Shown piece after piece: positions 11,601-18,964 of a DNA stretch of 37,023 nucleotides (position 1 is the stretch's first letter; each line of letters opens with the position of its first letter). The notes beneath the pieces are model-generated. The model saw nothing but the letters and a program-made list of their open reading frames with translations, did not search any database and was not told the origin of the DNA. Source of the DNA: a virus. Made by a program: the position numbers and the translations under genes. The stretch lies in the IMG/VR virus record IMGVR_UViG_3300020380_000186, positions 1 through 37,023 of that record. One strand, given 5' to 3'.

Positions 11601-11740
11601 TTTTCTTTTTCTACATTTGTATCAGTATTTTGTTTTTTATAGCTTGGGATATATCCACCAAAATCAAAGCCACCTTCTTCCTCTTCATCCTCATCCTCTT
11701 TGGAGATTACATTTGACTCGATAACTTGATTTTCTTCCAT
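2681..11740 (-). CDS. Giant polyvalent internal virion protein at the gp16 position (3019 aa)
   Basis: Its place between the gp15-like gene and the fibre gene is that of T7 gp16, the inner core protein ejected into the cell, but it is over twice as long (T7 gp16: 1318 aa). The N-terminal 90 residues are very acidic and probably disordered. Hydrophobic stretches lie near residues 260-280, 385-410 and 2548-2565. Coiled coil is likely near 500-600 and 1125-1200. A ParB/Srx-like segment (about 634-765) contains DGHNRLDLA near 706. A zinc-peptidase-like motif HESFH lies at 1562-1566. A segment at about 1900-2040 with GEGAYFTSS near 1942 and GDIIYIPD at its end looks like an ADP-ribosyltransferase of the kind found in phage polyvalent proteins. 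Residues about 2450-2620 (FPVNRTPTNIIKGLL) resemble a conserved tail region of such proteins. I see no lytic transglycosylase motif. An SD-like GGAGA precedes the ATG. Ejection with the DNA is inferred from position; enzymatic activities are unproven. Confidence 0.85.
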   Translation of the reverse strand: MEENQVIESNVISKEDEDEEEEGGFDFGGYIPSYKKQNTDTNVEKEKKKEVINNDNNVEEFSPEVVNDESDDTLITRETNKEQYLKGLETGNVDTKKHFFFTNIEYAPEHLKGQKHWRNSLGDFLRMTDRAGMAAAQNLTNTAQDLLRMDMPASMAEVLSGDPLSAGMMLFKGIKSGIQNKSWVDFFDELGYRAGSNKMSLLDALGSSGGEVKNYQMFDAISAEDRMKGIDYGLFGMPSLTELSGGYPVRDTGRPFADGVTNFLGDGIPFFAIVAGIMAEPTPAGEIVFAKKSLATLKAKSPAFKTFYNMVSRDLLGKGMKGIGGQTIKNVTKFTVKEGLKGSTAGAIAEAFVGNPYQDLGLDPILPDFLDVGNRVDDTYIEAKIKSMIISEVFLGPLFGIGMGGLGVAARPITEPIGRVFTAFKGHQNKKQALNDAMKYISGINKKANQFKGERRNHLAVAYKLDMLKQVLDEGEKKIVEPALNYIVDSTIVRKAAESLGFVYREIDEVQREIDNIKVKNNTVTTEQVTRDTQLNLEKNKIRDEVRATNKEGRKKTKLYEELASEKARIKELEERLLELEKKLENGKNNFVKGINKAEKSEKDLITSMILDNQVRTTQEISAYEKLGVGSGARPKTPLEVQRINPNEIDIRPELFQIKESGRYNPKGVSGSLADQKEFDSRFAGVISVWKDETGEIGQAGKLYVIDGHNRLDLAKRSQVPEINAQIIQAPDKDAAIVEAAIININSYNYEQKGAVAAIDVAKIIRIQGIRPLMESGLGAKKKIVLEGLQLSRLPDFLFNKLLRGEIGQPKGLAYGSAEIPQQSITDVYKAIEKSNPSIDKIKQAVLMASEATEVNDDAQGVIPAFADYLKTTNAKELLEIRTQIASQLRKKLTRLRAVGTKDKKAGVEQVAGNKINLQNTQDALLIAQKTVDLFNAVAASGGRTTEIIKELAAQVKGKNASRLVSDNLERIQDALQLENKPLFKGSEVVRHQQEIDKTRLETLENMQSETQQKTYNNEELEALSNEPAFKEQVENLGDGQRDSIENQLKTKGVVTNNPSNIEGRSLSPLVTNPKARVFPEYFEGSDQNLLKNAIDMAGNVQKFSNFELQDAVERTKRFKLTSKQIKNIQAKKAKFEKANAVYEELDKQIQDLLEGKGKQGNLIELDPDKAETELDKLMAAREAADKERAKFVDERLSMHSDHMKLVSELETRKKDPQLNRVSNAREESLARKTEREKNKEIVDLKKAIDFKKNRGDYKTKKGYNLDEAQKIDNFTFAQYGAELEGKVDNQGKAYGRFYFGKPAPRFNNEVINFVNDLDIAIYTVGKQIANGTSRASKSHYKYVELLSDLGLTNNQILTRYREIVEELRSGIFDIEPSQNYYSSKLLRVISDMDKGMTDIAGRYDYNIDPEDIITGRVNKAKKELDEKILKEYKDVTNPKRPDELGPRENNDFYELIEYEGGELGTEEIYLSLAGTSRAEIQGLMQEVEKISGIDFKLVSDPIITKHNAKSAAAYGVPVGTKIAARGFYRAGQDPLKDLIVVSMIHGQDFANFSAISQTAYHESFHRLFQRYFTKQEHALLKGAEKQLRELAALVKPKMHDKIMGINGYKPLSFEEVVTTAASGYKEALTVYDKKVGKWGKVLDKVYDMVVRVKNFLQGKGFRTWQDLFDDSYSGKIAARGMTPEGAKLGTVGTDETMFEIDADELNNLFTDNLEGLADGSLSIEEVMSNVRRPLINRKWQTKGAKFYIPTSNKNFITANKTINQAMDNMVDAIMQPNQEFPELPAINTQQLINEGMALIEDIDGNVDEVMKIFRKVTKGDQFAQQDLATFMAVKMMRDGNNEMFSVAALNYMQDKSPQNAQLLLATFEDATKLNQAYAKWGRASGQRLSLMGKDVRLNEAQVSIEFMSKQRNVRLTGEIKSIEDALENGIKPTDQGLGEGAYFTSSEVPVTGDPSIEKTLIGTTERTNIIDAAEAGVNIRQILSDMQVNTIIGGKGLNAKQRKAIETFIRNNAADGIRIRGEEIGLEGDIIYIPDVQRANDIIGSKVAPAPEAEQKVTYNRETFQAALADGKNVLAEALDKETYDSILNGTPNDEARRILQALSEINPYLTDPDNGARIMRHINKYLQEAPKPMKASSIVAAFRNFIFLGIKTFTKVAVGSNYRAVMLPFNKQIGAGISALPAMGGKMNDDIFMAQQRQALQGLNGYIRSQKHLFQSLYLAMNAFKHDTNFGNIGRGQYEKGLAEGKMKLFEVENQTDLPANVELEPRQKIIEKAKGDEWWLSPDSGALQIFTKRVLNTFGTASSRMFSALDTLITSGSAIAQEEIRHIEMIMFDYVKRGIDITDPKVFREIELRAEELTRKSMLDVEMANGDIVRGGFFNSDSMQKTSDYIAFTDDIVVKKDKRTREYAIRRAREKGITDPMELHRFVEEYMQLADPASGSVDTTAANELLPDVARERMLPFTGNNSMGGIDAFPSKALNAIPYGIQKTQQYIPLTGLMFPVNRTPTNIIKGLLRQLPITAPIVDSFWRDINSEDLFVRENAIGEMVTGTVITGLGASLIASGQIQVTGGYGFNRQRREMMMEQRRPAWSIRFRKGDGTYSEWFSLEAFDVLGSLLSISATYKDMLEQMPIEDYMPIDYDSTRGLSGQKLDNEIQRLQDVSIVAAAHFLRYYKAAEKTVTSVVGGQLDKALFQNLNKLLKILRDLSKGNTDMTNYYSGARRPESDYARQIGTGLLIPQFLKAFRRGVDNKRRVYEDSDLPSMFGFIDNTFKEIGTQLPFLSYLFDPAIDEITGMPMTYSSSYDWYRVSNPLHRGILSMLNPMEAFTPTQEKDSGMAGVIYKELNRLHGKGAYPRFISRNILSNIGDPLDDKEFNNFKRIFTSEKLDFFGIGQPMTFQEALYYLITQDEKYSLMRDVNPALVATSQNVTEFGQVARKFPERISNERELTKLSRIKEIAKFYKEHAIKVYTQNTQGSGKQISNSIKYMEDKEKRLANRDSLPTYGVDVSLNEWREIINS

Positions 11741-11756
11741 TTATAGTTTCTCCATA

Positions 11757-14417
11757 TTATATCGCACCCCAAAGATTGTACCATCCCATATTTTTATCAT
11801 TAAGTAACCTTTGCACCTCTTTCCCTGCTGTACCATATGGCCCTATATAAAATGTGTTGTTATTAGTTACAAATGCACCAGCTTCGTAATTCTTTTTATT
11901 AATAACACCAGTTATGTTTTCATCCTCTTTTAATTCAGTACCAGTAAGTTTAGCCCACGCCTCTCTTCTTTCTTGTTGATTTTTACCCTCTAAACTTTTT
12001 AATACTTCTAGCGGAAATACTTTAGGGTCAAGACCATTTTTAATTAACTGTTCTTCAAAAAACTTAGTCACACTCATGTTATCCATCTTCTCTAAATTTT
12101 TCTCAATAATATCCCAACCTTCTGGCATGTCTTCTCCAGACATCCACATCAACATCAAGCCTCCATTTGGCTGGAACTGGCCTCCTACTTTTTTATATTG
12201 ATACAATGCGTTTTTCGAGAACATAGGTTGATATTTATTTCGTACATGAGCCGTAAAAGTTTGTATGGAATTATCAGTAAAATAACCATTAGCATCTAAC
12301 ATTCCTTTTTTATTAAATCCATTACTATTCAAATAATCTTTACTTGCTTTAGTAGGATTTCCCATATTGTTAATCGGAGTAGTGTTAACTTCTCGACCAT
12401 CTATAAATCCTCCGTTATTCCATTCATTTGTAATAACTCTATTAATTTGCTCGTTTCTTGCTTGAATATCGTTTGGATGATCTTGTATTGCCTGTTGTAC
12501 TATTTCTTTTACTCTTGCATCTATCGCAGCTTTGTTCTTATTCCATACAGTATCTTTATCAAAATTTGAATCTTGACTGTTTGAATAAGTCGTAAACAAA
12601 TCATTAACAATATCTGTTCCAAACTTTAAACTCGTTTTATTACTGGCATCTGCATAGTTTTCTAGGTTATCAATAACTTGGCTTAAGTCATCATCGAGCT
12701 TTGGTAGGTCTTTATAGGTATCTCTAAACATAAACAAATCTGTTTTTAAATCTGCAATTTCAGTTTCGGTAGCCTCTCCTAAAGCAACCTTTAGACTTCT
12801 ATCATTAAGATCTTTTAGTTCTTCTTTAAAATCTGAAACTAAAAGATTATTTTTAATGTTAGATAATTTTTCAGTATACGATTTATTTATTGCAGCTATT
12901 TTTTTTGTATCTCCGTTTGCTTTTTCTATAAGTTCTAATCTTGTTGAATTTAATTCTGTAATAACAGCATTTACATGAACGTTACCTGTTATGTCATCAT
13001 TATCTCCTTTTATTAACAAAGATAGATACGATTCAGTTTTACCTTCTGGTTTACTTTCTAAAACATTATTGAATGACGTATCATAAGCAAGCTCAAGTCC
13101 ATTAGTTTTACTGTTATTTGCTTTAACATTTTTATTAGTTACCTCAGATATAATTTCATTTAATCTTGCTTCGCCTCCAATAGCATTAATTAAGAATAAT
13201 TTTTTATTAATTGTTCCATCCTTTAACACTCTATCGCTTACCTTGCCTGTCATTAATGGCAAAATTTGATCTTCTTTGCCAATGTTTTCTCCTAAAAATA
13301 TTCGATTTATTATTGCCTCTGCATCTATTTCTCCTCCTTTTTCGCCAATAAAATAAACCATCATACTTATTGACTGCTGTACAAAATTATCTATTTCTTT
13401 ATTAGTAAATAAATGTGTGCTTTTTAAAAATTCAACATCGTCTTGCAGATCTGAAATAAACGTAACTTCAGTTGTTGCATTGTTCTTCTGGACTAATAGT
13501 TCTAAGTTTGTTTCTATGCTTTGCAAGGATGAACTCATTATCCTATCTTTTTCTTTAGCGTTATAACTTTTTAATTGAGTTACTTTGGCTTGATACTGTG
13601 AGTTAGATACTATACCTTCTACGTTTTTTAACTCAAAGCCGCTTAAATCCATGTCTCCATAGACATAGTTATTAAATGCCGCTATCCATTGTTCAGAGTT
13701 AGGGTCAAGCTCGCTTATCTTTTTATCTTTTAGATCTCCATTTTTATCTGTGATTCCACCAGCTAAGTTTAAATCTGCAACTGTTGTATTCTCAGCATAA
13801 GATTGAAAACCTTGTGCTCTATTTTTTACAACTCTTTCTCTGTCTTTTGAAAGTAAAACTTCGCCTAAATTTCTTTTATTATTTATTTGCCCTATTAACT
13901 TTTCATAATCTCTTATTGTCTGTAAATCTTCTTGGGTTAAAGTTTCTTTAGCCTGTATCTTAGCTATAGATTTTTTTATAGATTGTATATATACATCTAA
14001 ATCTTTTACTGGTTGAGTAGGGTTTTGACCCCATGTAGTAATAATTTTGTTTGCTATTGCTTCATTTTCTTCTCTTAAATTTTTTCTTCTACTTGCTGTA
14101 GAAGAACCATAATCAGCTACTGACTGTGCAAAAGTAACCAAAGAATCTCCCATTCTGCCAGCATCTTTTGGCGTAGCAGGCTCAATAACACCAGCCATAC
14201 TTGGCAATTCAAGCTGGGGTATTTTTGTTAGTGAAGCTGGCTGAACAGCACTTTCGCCAAACCATCTAGCATTTTGTACTTTAGGTTCTGTAATTTGAGT
14301 TGAGCCAGTAACAGGAGCAACATTTATTCCATCTAAAGAAACTTGTTTTGCTTCGCCTCTTCTACTTTTTGGGTCTTCGTTTTTACCAAGACTTAACCCT
14401 TTAGTTGATGCTGCCAT
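11757..14417 (-). CDS. gp15-like internal virion protein (886 aa)
   Basis: This occupies the T7 gene 15 slot between gp14-like and gp16-like genes, and is of similar size (T7 gp15: 747 aa). In T7, gp15 and gp16 form the ejectosome that spans the periplasm during DNA entry. The sequence is mostly helical and charged, with abundant Lys, Asp, Glu and Asn and no signal peptide, consistent with that role. The N-terminus is Lys/Arg rich. Residues about 740-760 contain LMLMWMSGEDMPEGWD and the C-terminus ends in an aromatic stretch (GWYNLWGAI). The start is one base after the gp14-like stop. I recognise it by position and general composition rather than by a diagnostic motif. Confidence 0.8.
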   Translation of the reverse strand: MAASTKGLSLGKNEDPKSRRGEAKQVSLDGINVAPVTGSTQITEPKVQNARWFGESAVQPASLTKIPQLELPSMAGVIEPATPKDAGRMGDSLVTFAQSVADYGSSTASRRKNLREENEAIANKIITTWGQNPTQPVKDLDVYIQSIKKSIAKIQAKETLTQEDLQTIRDYEKLIGQINNKRNLGEVLLSKDRERVVKNRAQGFQSYAENTTVADLNLAGGITDKNGDLKDKKISELDPNSEQWIAAFNNYVYGDMDLSGFELKNVEGIVSNSQYQAKVTQLKSYNAKEKDRIMSSSLQSIETNLELLVQKNNATTEVTFISDLQDDVEFLKSTHLFTNKEIDNFVQQSISMMVYFIGEKGGEIDAEAIINRIFLGENIGKEDQILPLMTGKVSDRVLKDGTINKKLFLINAIGGEARLNEIISEVTNKNVKANNSKTNGLELAYDTSFNNVLESKPEGKTESYLSLLIKGDNDDITGNVHVNAVITELNSTRLELIEKANGDTKKIAAINKSYTEKLSNIKNNLLVSDFKEELKDLNDRSLKVALGEATETEIADLKTDLFMFRDTYKDLPKLDDDLSQVIDNLENYADASNKTSLKFGTDIVNDLFTTYSNSQDSNFDKDTVWNKNKAAIDARVKEIVQQAIQDHPNDIQARNEQINRVITNEWNNGGFIDGREVNTTPINNMGNPTKASKDYLNSNGFNKKGMLDANGYFTDNSIQTFTAHVRNKYQPMFSKNALYQYKKVGGQFQPNGGLMLMWMSGEDMPEGWDIIEKNLEKMDNMSVTKFFEEQLIKNGLDPKVFPLEVLKSLEGKNQQERREAWAKLTGTELKEDENITGVINKKNYEAGAFVTNNNTFYIGPYGTAGKEVQRLLNDKNMGWYNLWGAI

Positions 14418-15098
14418 TTAACCAAATCCCCAATTAGGCATCGGGTTGTCTCCACTTCTCAGTCCATGATAAGTAGTAAAGCCACCAACAACAGAACTGG
14501 CCATGCCAAGAGCATATGGCCCAAAGCTCGGCTTCGGTATTTCCAAAGGTTTAACAGGGTCAAGAAATGTTTTCTTAAGATACGTTGCAGTTTGGCCTCG
14601 CCTACTGGCTCGATTAGCTTGAGCATCCAGTCGCTGCGATTGAGTACCAGCCAAACTAAACGCAGTATTTCGATTCGTTATAAAGTCTGCTTGTGCTTGT
14701 GTGCGTTTTATATCCGCAATCAAAGTCCATGCGTTTGTTCCTAATCCTCTTATCGCTGCAACTTCTCCTCTCTTTTGTAAATATGTCCGACCAGTTGCTG
14801 TTTGCTCTTGTGCTGCTTGTTCTTGTTGCTGCATCTGATTCATAGTGATTCTGGTGCTATCTCTTTCATATTGCAAATCTGCTAAATAATTTGCATGCTG
14901 TATAGCATCTTCATTCATCTGTTTCTTTACATCCTCAGTCATCCGATTGGACTGAGCCTGTAACATGCTGCTCTGATATTGTAAATTTTGCTGGGCGTTC
15001 TGATATGCAACATTTGTCTTAGCTTGCTGGTATTGCATATAGCTACCAGCTACACCTAAGACTCCTGAGATAACAGCTATAGGAATTGCACCACACAT
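14418..15098 (-). CDS. gp14-like internal virion protein
   Basis: This 226-aa protein is at the T7 gene 14 position (T7 gp14: 196 aa). A hydrophobic N-terminal segment (residues 4-20, GAIPIAVISGVLGVAG) is followed by a Gln/Asn/Ala-rich helical region (22-120, e.g. YQNAQQNLQYQSSML) with heptad-like spacing, then a Gly/Pro-rich C-terminus. T7 gp14 is ejected and forms the outer-membrane pore of the ejectosome; the small size, hydrophobic start and Gln/Ala-rich helix fit this. It begins Met-Cys-Gly, as do two other small proteins in the window. It lies 2 bp downstream of the preceding gene and one base before the gp15-like gene. Confidence 0.85.
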   Translation of the reverse strand: MCGAIPIAVISGVLGVAGSYMQYQQAKTNVAYQNAQQNLQYQSSMLQAQSNRMTEDVKKQMNEDAIQHANYLADLQYERDSTRITMNQMQQQEQAAQEQTATGRTYLQKRGEVAAIRGLGTNAWTLIADIKRTQAQADFITNRNTAFSLAGTQSQRLDAQANRASRRGQTATYLKKTFLDPVKPLEIPKPSFGPYALGMASSVVGGFTTYHGLRSGDNPMPNWGFG

Positions 15099-15100
15099 AG

Positions 15101-15604
15101 TTAGTTCTTTACAAATTCGTAAAAAGTTCGACCCTCTGCACCAAATGTAGCGTGTTTCTTAATGATTGAGAAACCCATCCACTTAATCCATTTTATATGA
15201 GTTTCGTTTCTTGCATCAACATAGTTGTACAACAAAGGATAATTGCAATGAAATTTTTGTAATTCTATAGGTGAGTTACGCAAAAAAGCTCTTACATCTC
15301 TATAGTCAGATGTCATAGACTCATGCCCTAACATCCAGATTCTGCCTACTTTTGGTGAGCAGGGAACTACCCCATACATACCCATGATGTTACCTTTTCG
15401 GCCAACCATAGTCATACAAGGCTGACTTGCAAAGAAACAATAAAACAAGGCTTCTTGTGGTGATGAGCCAGAATAAGCTAATACTTCTTCTTTATCCTCT
15501 TGCCGCATATTTGCTGCGACTGTTACAACGTCAGACAATATTGACTTTCGCCAATGAAACTTGCCTATAGCCGTCTTGCTCTTGTGTGTAGCCATCCTTC
15601 CCAT
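15101..15604 (-). CDS. gp13-like internal protein, GNAT-fold-like
   Basis: A 167-aa protein between tail tube B and the gp14-like gene, the slot of T7 gp13. The pattern of an N-terminal helix, a central hydrophobic strand pair (KGNIMGMYGVVP, GRIWMLGHE) and a late DARNETHIKWIKWMGFSII followed by FYEF resembles the acetyltransferase-like fold predicted for this internal virion protein in T7-like phages; the last part corresponds to the region where GNAT proteins have the N-x-x-A-x-x-x-Y-x-x-x-GF pattern. Catalytic activity is not implied. The ATG at 15604 overlaps tail tube B by 40 bp; an in-frame ATG at 15595 is an alternative. Confidence 0.75.
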   Translation of the reverse strand: MGRMATHKSKTAIGKFHWRKSILSDVVTVAANMRQEDKEEVLAYSGSSPQEALFYCFFASQPCMTMVGRKGNIMGMYGVVPCSPKVGRIWMLGHESMTSDYRDVRAFLRNSPIELQKFHCNYPLLYNYVDARNETHIKWIKWMGFSIIKKHATFGAEGRTFYEFVKN

Positions 15605-18255
15605 TCTGATGATTGAATACGACAGGGTAGTGGACTATCGCTTAAGATTTCGACTTTAGTGTCGTTGTTATGTGCCATGACTGGCACTTTAAATTTTCCA
15701 GTTAAGAAAGGTGCTTGACCTAATGCTGGAGGATTTTGACCAACAATAAACCCATTATACGGATAAGTAAAAGCATTTCTACCTCTAGGTGTAACTCTTA
15801 TTTTAAATGCAGACGTATCATCAAACACAAATGTCCAAGTTCTAATTTGTAGTCTTGGACTAGCAACAACAGCAACACCACCGCCAGTTGGCTGCTCTTT
15901 TAAATATGGCGTACTAAACTCATAAGTCATGTCATATCTTTCGCCTACAAAGAATTTTGCGTTTGATAAATCACCTAATACAGTCATAGTTCCGTTACCA
16001 GTAAATCCTGATTGCGTAGCTCCAGATAAAGTTTCTGCACTTGGAACTTGTACTTGACCATGCTGCATAGTATTACCAGCAGCATCCTTACCAACAAGTA
16101 CTTGGATGCCAGCCGTAGCTGTTGGATAAGGCAAAGATATTATTGACTGAACACCAGCACCACCCTGATTAATTACATTAATATGACACTTAGTTTCATC
16201 TATTTTTCTATCTAATAATATTTCTAAGTTACTACCTTCATCTACTGATTCTGGTCGTAAGGAACATTTTTCTAGGTAAACGCCATCTGCATATTGCATA
16301 ACAAAGAAAACATCACTATCTATTATTGATGCACCAAGTACTGTCTTATCTCCTTTGACCTCCCAGAATGACCAAGATGACTGTAGCTTTTGATCTTCTT
16401 CGTAAAAGAATTTATAAAAGTAAATACGTTTAGGCTGATCTTTACTGATAGCTATAACAGTTTCTTCTGATGCTGAACTAATCAAACTAACTATGTTTTT
16501 AGGAATATATCTAGGAACAGCTGAAGATACTTCTTCTGATACTGGAACTGATGCAGTTACATCTGGAAGGTAAAAGTCACGCAAACCACTAAACTCTCCT
16601 TTAGGTATCGAGAAATAAACAGTACGACCTACAGCAATAGGGTCAACAGTTGGTTCAGTTTCATAAGTAGTGATAGCTGTTATTGTTGCGGTTTTTGGTG
16701 TCAAAGCACCACCAATCGTTGAAGCACCAGCATCTAATCTAAATTGACCATGCCGACTAAATAGCAACAAAGTATTTGCAAACGCCAAACTGGATGTTAA
16801 GAAGTGAATCTCCGTACCACCTGTAACCAAATCAATCGGGTCACTATCTACAATGGTTTGTACTGTCTCAGGGAAAAACCTATCGTAACTATCAGCTGCA
16901 CTCATTAAGACATTTTCATCAGCTAAGAATATAAGCCTGTTTCTAAAAGTATTAATATTGTTTATATTAGTTCCTACAAATGTAGGAGTAGGAGCAGTTA
17001 ACATGTCTCCAGCTATTCTTGGCGACCAATCAAACTCTTTAAATTCAAACACGCCAGTAGTAGCATCACGCACTAAAACATGTGGCATAGTTGATTTATT
17101 AAATTTATAAGGCTGTAGTGGGCCAACTGTTTCTCTCCAAATGCCAAAACCAAATGCTGTATTGTTGCTAGTTTCAAATTTAACGTAGTAATCGTCTAGT
17201 CCTGTTGTCTTAGTACCTTGCACTTTGACAATAAAATCTTTCTCGCATAAGGTTGGCAAATCGCTAATTGTATCTATAGCTCCTCGAATAGCTTTTGTGT
17301 AAGTGCCAGCTTTTGAGTCAGTACTTTCTATAACAAATTCTGTATCGTCATTTTTTTCTATTCTTATAATGTACTGGTCAACAGTAAAAGTCCAACCACT
17401 AGATAATTGACTTATTAACTGGTTAGTTAAATCAGATGCAATAGTATTTGAGTTAGGTACTGTACCTCCAGCTGAAGCAGTTTGGTGAGTTGCCGTAGCC
17501 AAAGTTGTAGTACCAGCAGCATCTTTTATCTTTACTTCATATCTTGTGTCATAGTCAGCAGCTTTTATAAAAATAATTCCCTTGCGTGATACATCTGGAG
17601 ACAGTTCATTAAACCTACAAGTTCCGCTAGTATCTAAACTTGTAGCTCCAACTAGCGTGAAGTTGTTATCATCTACTTTAGTTACGTTATAAGTTCCATC
17701 TGGAGTAGTACCAGTTTCAAAATCTATTTGTATTTTTACGCCTGTCTCTAAACCATGTTTTGGACAGTTAACAGCTATTATAGTTCCAGCTGCTGGCGGT
17801 GTTGCTCCATCGTTTTGCGTGTAAGTACCAGCAAAATCCATAGTAACTATTTTTTCTCTGTTAACTATAAAAGTGTAATCAGCAACTGAAGCAACCCTAA
17901 ACTTATCTGAAGGGTCAGCTGTATTAGATATATCTAAATAGTCAGTTCCGACAGGAGTATTAACTGTTTGTGCAGAGCCATCTATATTAAATACATCAAT
18001 AGCTCCATCTCTAATCATTATTAAGTATTGGATAGTTCCATCTCTATCTACAACTTCTACAAAGGGTCTACCTGTACCAGCAGAGCCTGATATTAATTTT
18101 GCTATGTGGTTAAAAGGTGGTCGCTTAGTTAAACCTTCAACTGGTGATGACAAGCAATTTATAACTGATTCGGCTTGAGAAGCTAGTCGCAATGCAGAGG
18201 GCTGCTGACTAACCCCATTAATCATATTGGGTATAGTGCTACTGATTAAACCCAT
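15565..18255 (-). CDS. Tail tubular protein B (T7 gp12-like nozzle)
   Basis: The 896-aa product (T7 gp12: 794 aa) begins with the diagnostic pattern of this family: MGLISSTIPNMINGVSQQPS, then a short spacer and EGLTKRPPF, matching T7 gp12 (ISQQP...EGLQKRPP). The protein forms the nozzle at the tail tip of T7-like phages. The remainder is beta-rich with many Thr, Val and Gly, and residues about 430-470 (FRNRLIFLADENVLMSAA) are typical of the family. The start codon overlaps the stop of the preceding tail tube A gene by one base. The 3' end overlaps the next gene by 40 bp. The assignment is firm. Confidence 0.96.
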   Translation of the reverse strand: MGLISSTIPNMINGVSQQPSALRLASQAESVINCLSSPVEGLTKRPPFNHIAKLISGSAGTGRPFVEVVDRDGTIQYLIMIRDGAIDVFNIDGSAQTVNTPVGTDYLDISNTADPSDKFRVASVADYTFIVNREKIVTMDFAGTYTQNDGATPPAAGTIIAVNCPKHGLETGVKIQIDFETGTTPDGTYNVTKVDDNNFTLVGATSLDTSGTCRFNELSPDVSRKGIIFIKAADYDTRYEVKIKDAAGTTTLATATHQTASAGGTVPNSNTIASDLTNQLISQLSSGWTFTVDQYIIRIEKNDDTEFVIESTDSKAGTYTKAIRGAIDTISDLPTLCEKDFIVKVQGTKTTGLDDYYVKFETSNNTAFGFGIWRETVGPLQPYKFNKSTMPHVLVRDATTGVFEFKEFDWSPRIAGDMLTAPTPTFVGTNINNINTFRNRLIFLADENVLMSAADSYDRFFPETVQTIVDSDPIDLVTGGTEIHFLTSSLAFANTLLLFSRHGQFRLDAGASTIGGALTPKTATITAITTYETEPTVDPIAVGRTVYFSIPKGEFSGLRDFYLPDVTASVPVSEEVSSAVPRYIPKNIVSLISSASEETVIAISKDQPKRIYFYKFFYEEDQKLQSSWSFWEVKGDKTVLGASIIDSDVFFVMQYADGVYLEKCSLRPESVDEGSNLEILLDRKIDETKCHINVINQGGAGVQSIISLPYPTATAGIQVLVGKDAAGNTMQHGQVQVPSAETLSGATQSGFTGNGTMTVLGDLSNAKFFVGERYDMTYEFSTPYLKEQPTGGGVAVVASPRLQIRTWTFVFDDTSAFKIRVTPRGRNAFTYPYNGFIVGQNPPALGQAPFLTGKFKVPVMAHNNDTKVEILSDSPLPCRIQSSEWEGWLHTRARRL

Positions 18256-18863
18256 TATCTTTCAAGCATATTTATTGGTTTATATGTTTTAACTGGATAC
18301 GATCTATTGGCATGACCTCTAATCATATTATGTTCGCTAAGAGTTGTTTCTTCTTCTAAAAATTGTGACCTACTTTCTTGTTCTAAAATTATATTTATCT
18401 CTGTTAAATCTTTACTACCTATCATATTTTCCTGTAGTTCCCTACCAGTTTTAACCATTATGTAGTTTCTTGCATGCTCTGGTAAGTCCTCCCAATCTAA
18501 TATGTAAGTTATATCTGCCTTTATGTTTTGTTCAAACTCATAGGTATTGTTTTTGCGATCATATAATTTTTTACCACGTTGAACTACATCTATATCTGGA
18601 TAGTCAAAGTGATCGACAACAATTCTGCTAACATTATCACCAACTGATATGTGGTTAGTTGTAGAGTCTCTAACTAAACTTTGTTGATAGTCTGTATTAA
18701 ATGACCACCCTTCTACTTGTATTTTTCGGCTAACGCTATTGATAGTTGTTTCAGCTAAGTTACCTAAACCAAACAAGCCTTGCAGAGAGTTAAGAGGTGC
18801 TTCCCCCATCATCTGTAAGGCTTTGTTTACTGCTTCAAGTTTTGTGGTTCTAGCGAGTACCAT
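18255..18863 (-). CDS. Tail tubular protein A (T7 gp11-like adaptor)
   Basis: This 202-aa protein (T7 gp11: 196 aa) sits between capsid protein and tail tube B as in T7, where it forms the ring joining portal and nozzle. The N-terminal pattern LEAVNKALQMMGEAPLNSL is typical of the family, followed by a strand-rich centre with EGWSFNTDY, and a C-terminal helix with QFLEEETTLSEHNM. The ATG directly follows the stop codon of the 20-aa basic protein gene (TAA then ATG), so the two are translationally coupled; AAGGAAAG lies just upstream. Confidence 0.95.
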   Translation of the reverse strand: MVLARTTKLEAVNKALQMMGEAPLNSLQGLFGLGNLAETTINSVSRKIQVEGWSFNTDYQQSLVRDSTTNHISVGDNVSRIVVDHFDYPDIDVVQRGKKLYDRKNNTYEFEQNIKADITYILDWEDLPEHARNYIMVKTGRELQENMIGSKDLTEINIILEQESRSQFLEEETTLSEHNMIRGHANRSYPVKTYKPINMLER

Positions 18864-18926
18864 TTACTTTCCTTTCTTTGGTGGTCTTCCTTTTTTGGTT
18901 CCGTAAGTTCCTTTACCTTTAGGCAT
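18864..18926 (-). CDS. Tiny conserved basic protein (20 aa)
   Basis: A 20-residue reading frame, MPKGKGTYGTKKGRPPKKGK, fills the gap between the hairpin after the capsid gene and tail tube A, and its TAA abuts the next ATG. To my knowledge, near-identical Gly/Lys-rich short proteins with GKGTYG and GRPPK occur between structural genes in many marine phages. The GRPPK end resembles an AT-hook core, so minor-groove DNA binding or a role as a packaged cationic peptide is possible. No function is established. The exact fit between neighbouring genes supports it being real. Confidence 0.7.
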   Translation of the reverse strand: MPKGKGTYGTKKGRPPKKGK

Positions 18927-18931
18927 AGTAG

Positions 18932-18954
18932 TAGGGGGGTAAGTTTCCCCCCTA
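18932..18954 (-). terminator. Strong hairpin directly after the capsid gene
   Basis: TAGGGGGG, a 7-nt loop, then CCCCCCTA form a perfect 8-bp stem 10 bp after the capsid stop codon. T7 has its only phage-RNA-polymerase terminator (T-phi) just after gene 10, so position suggests an attenuator that makes capsid mRNA more abundant than downstream tail mRNA. There is no T-run after the stem on the minus strand, so it may instead be an RNA-processing or 3'-end-protecting element. Confidence 0.6.
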
Positions 18955-18964
18955 TATTAGCTAC

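Noticed and set aside
2681-11740. N4-type virion RNA polymerase in the giant protein
   Set aside because: The size suggested it, but none of the single-subunit polymerase motifs (DxxGR, K-x-x-x-Y-G, HD) were found in order.
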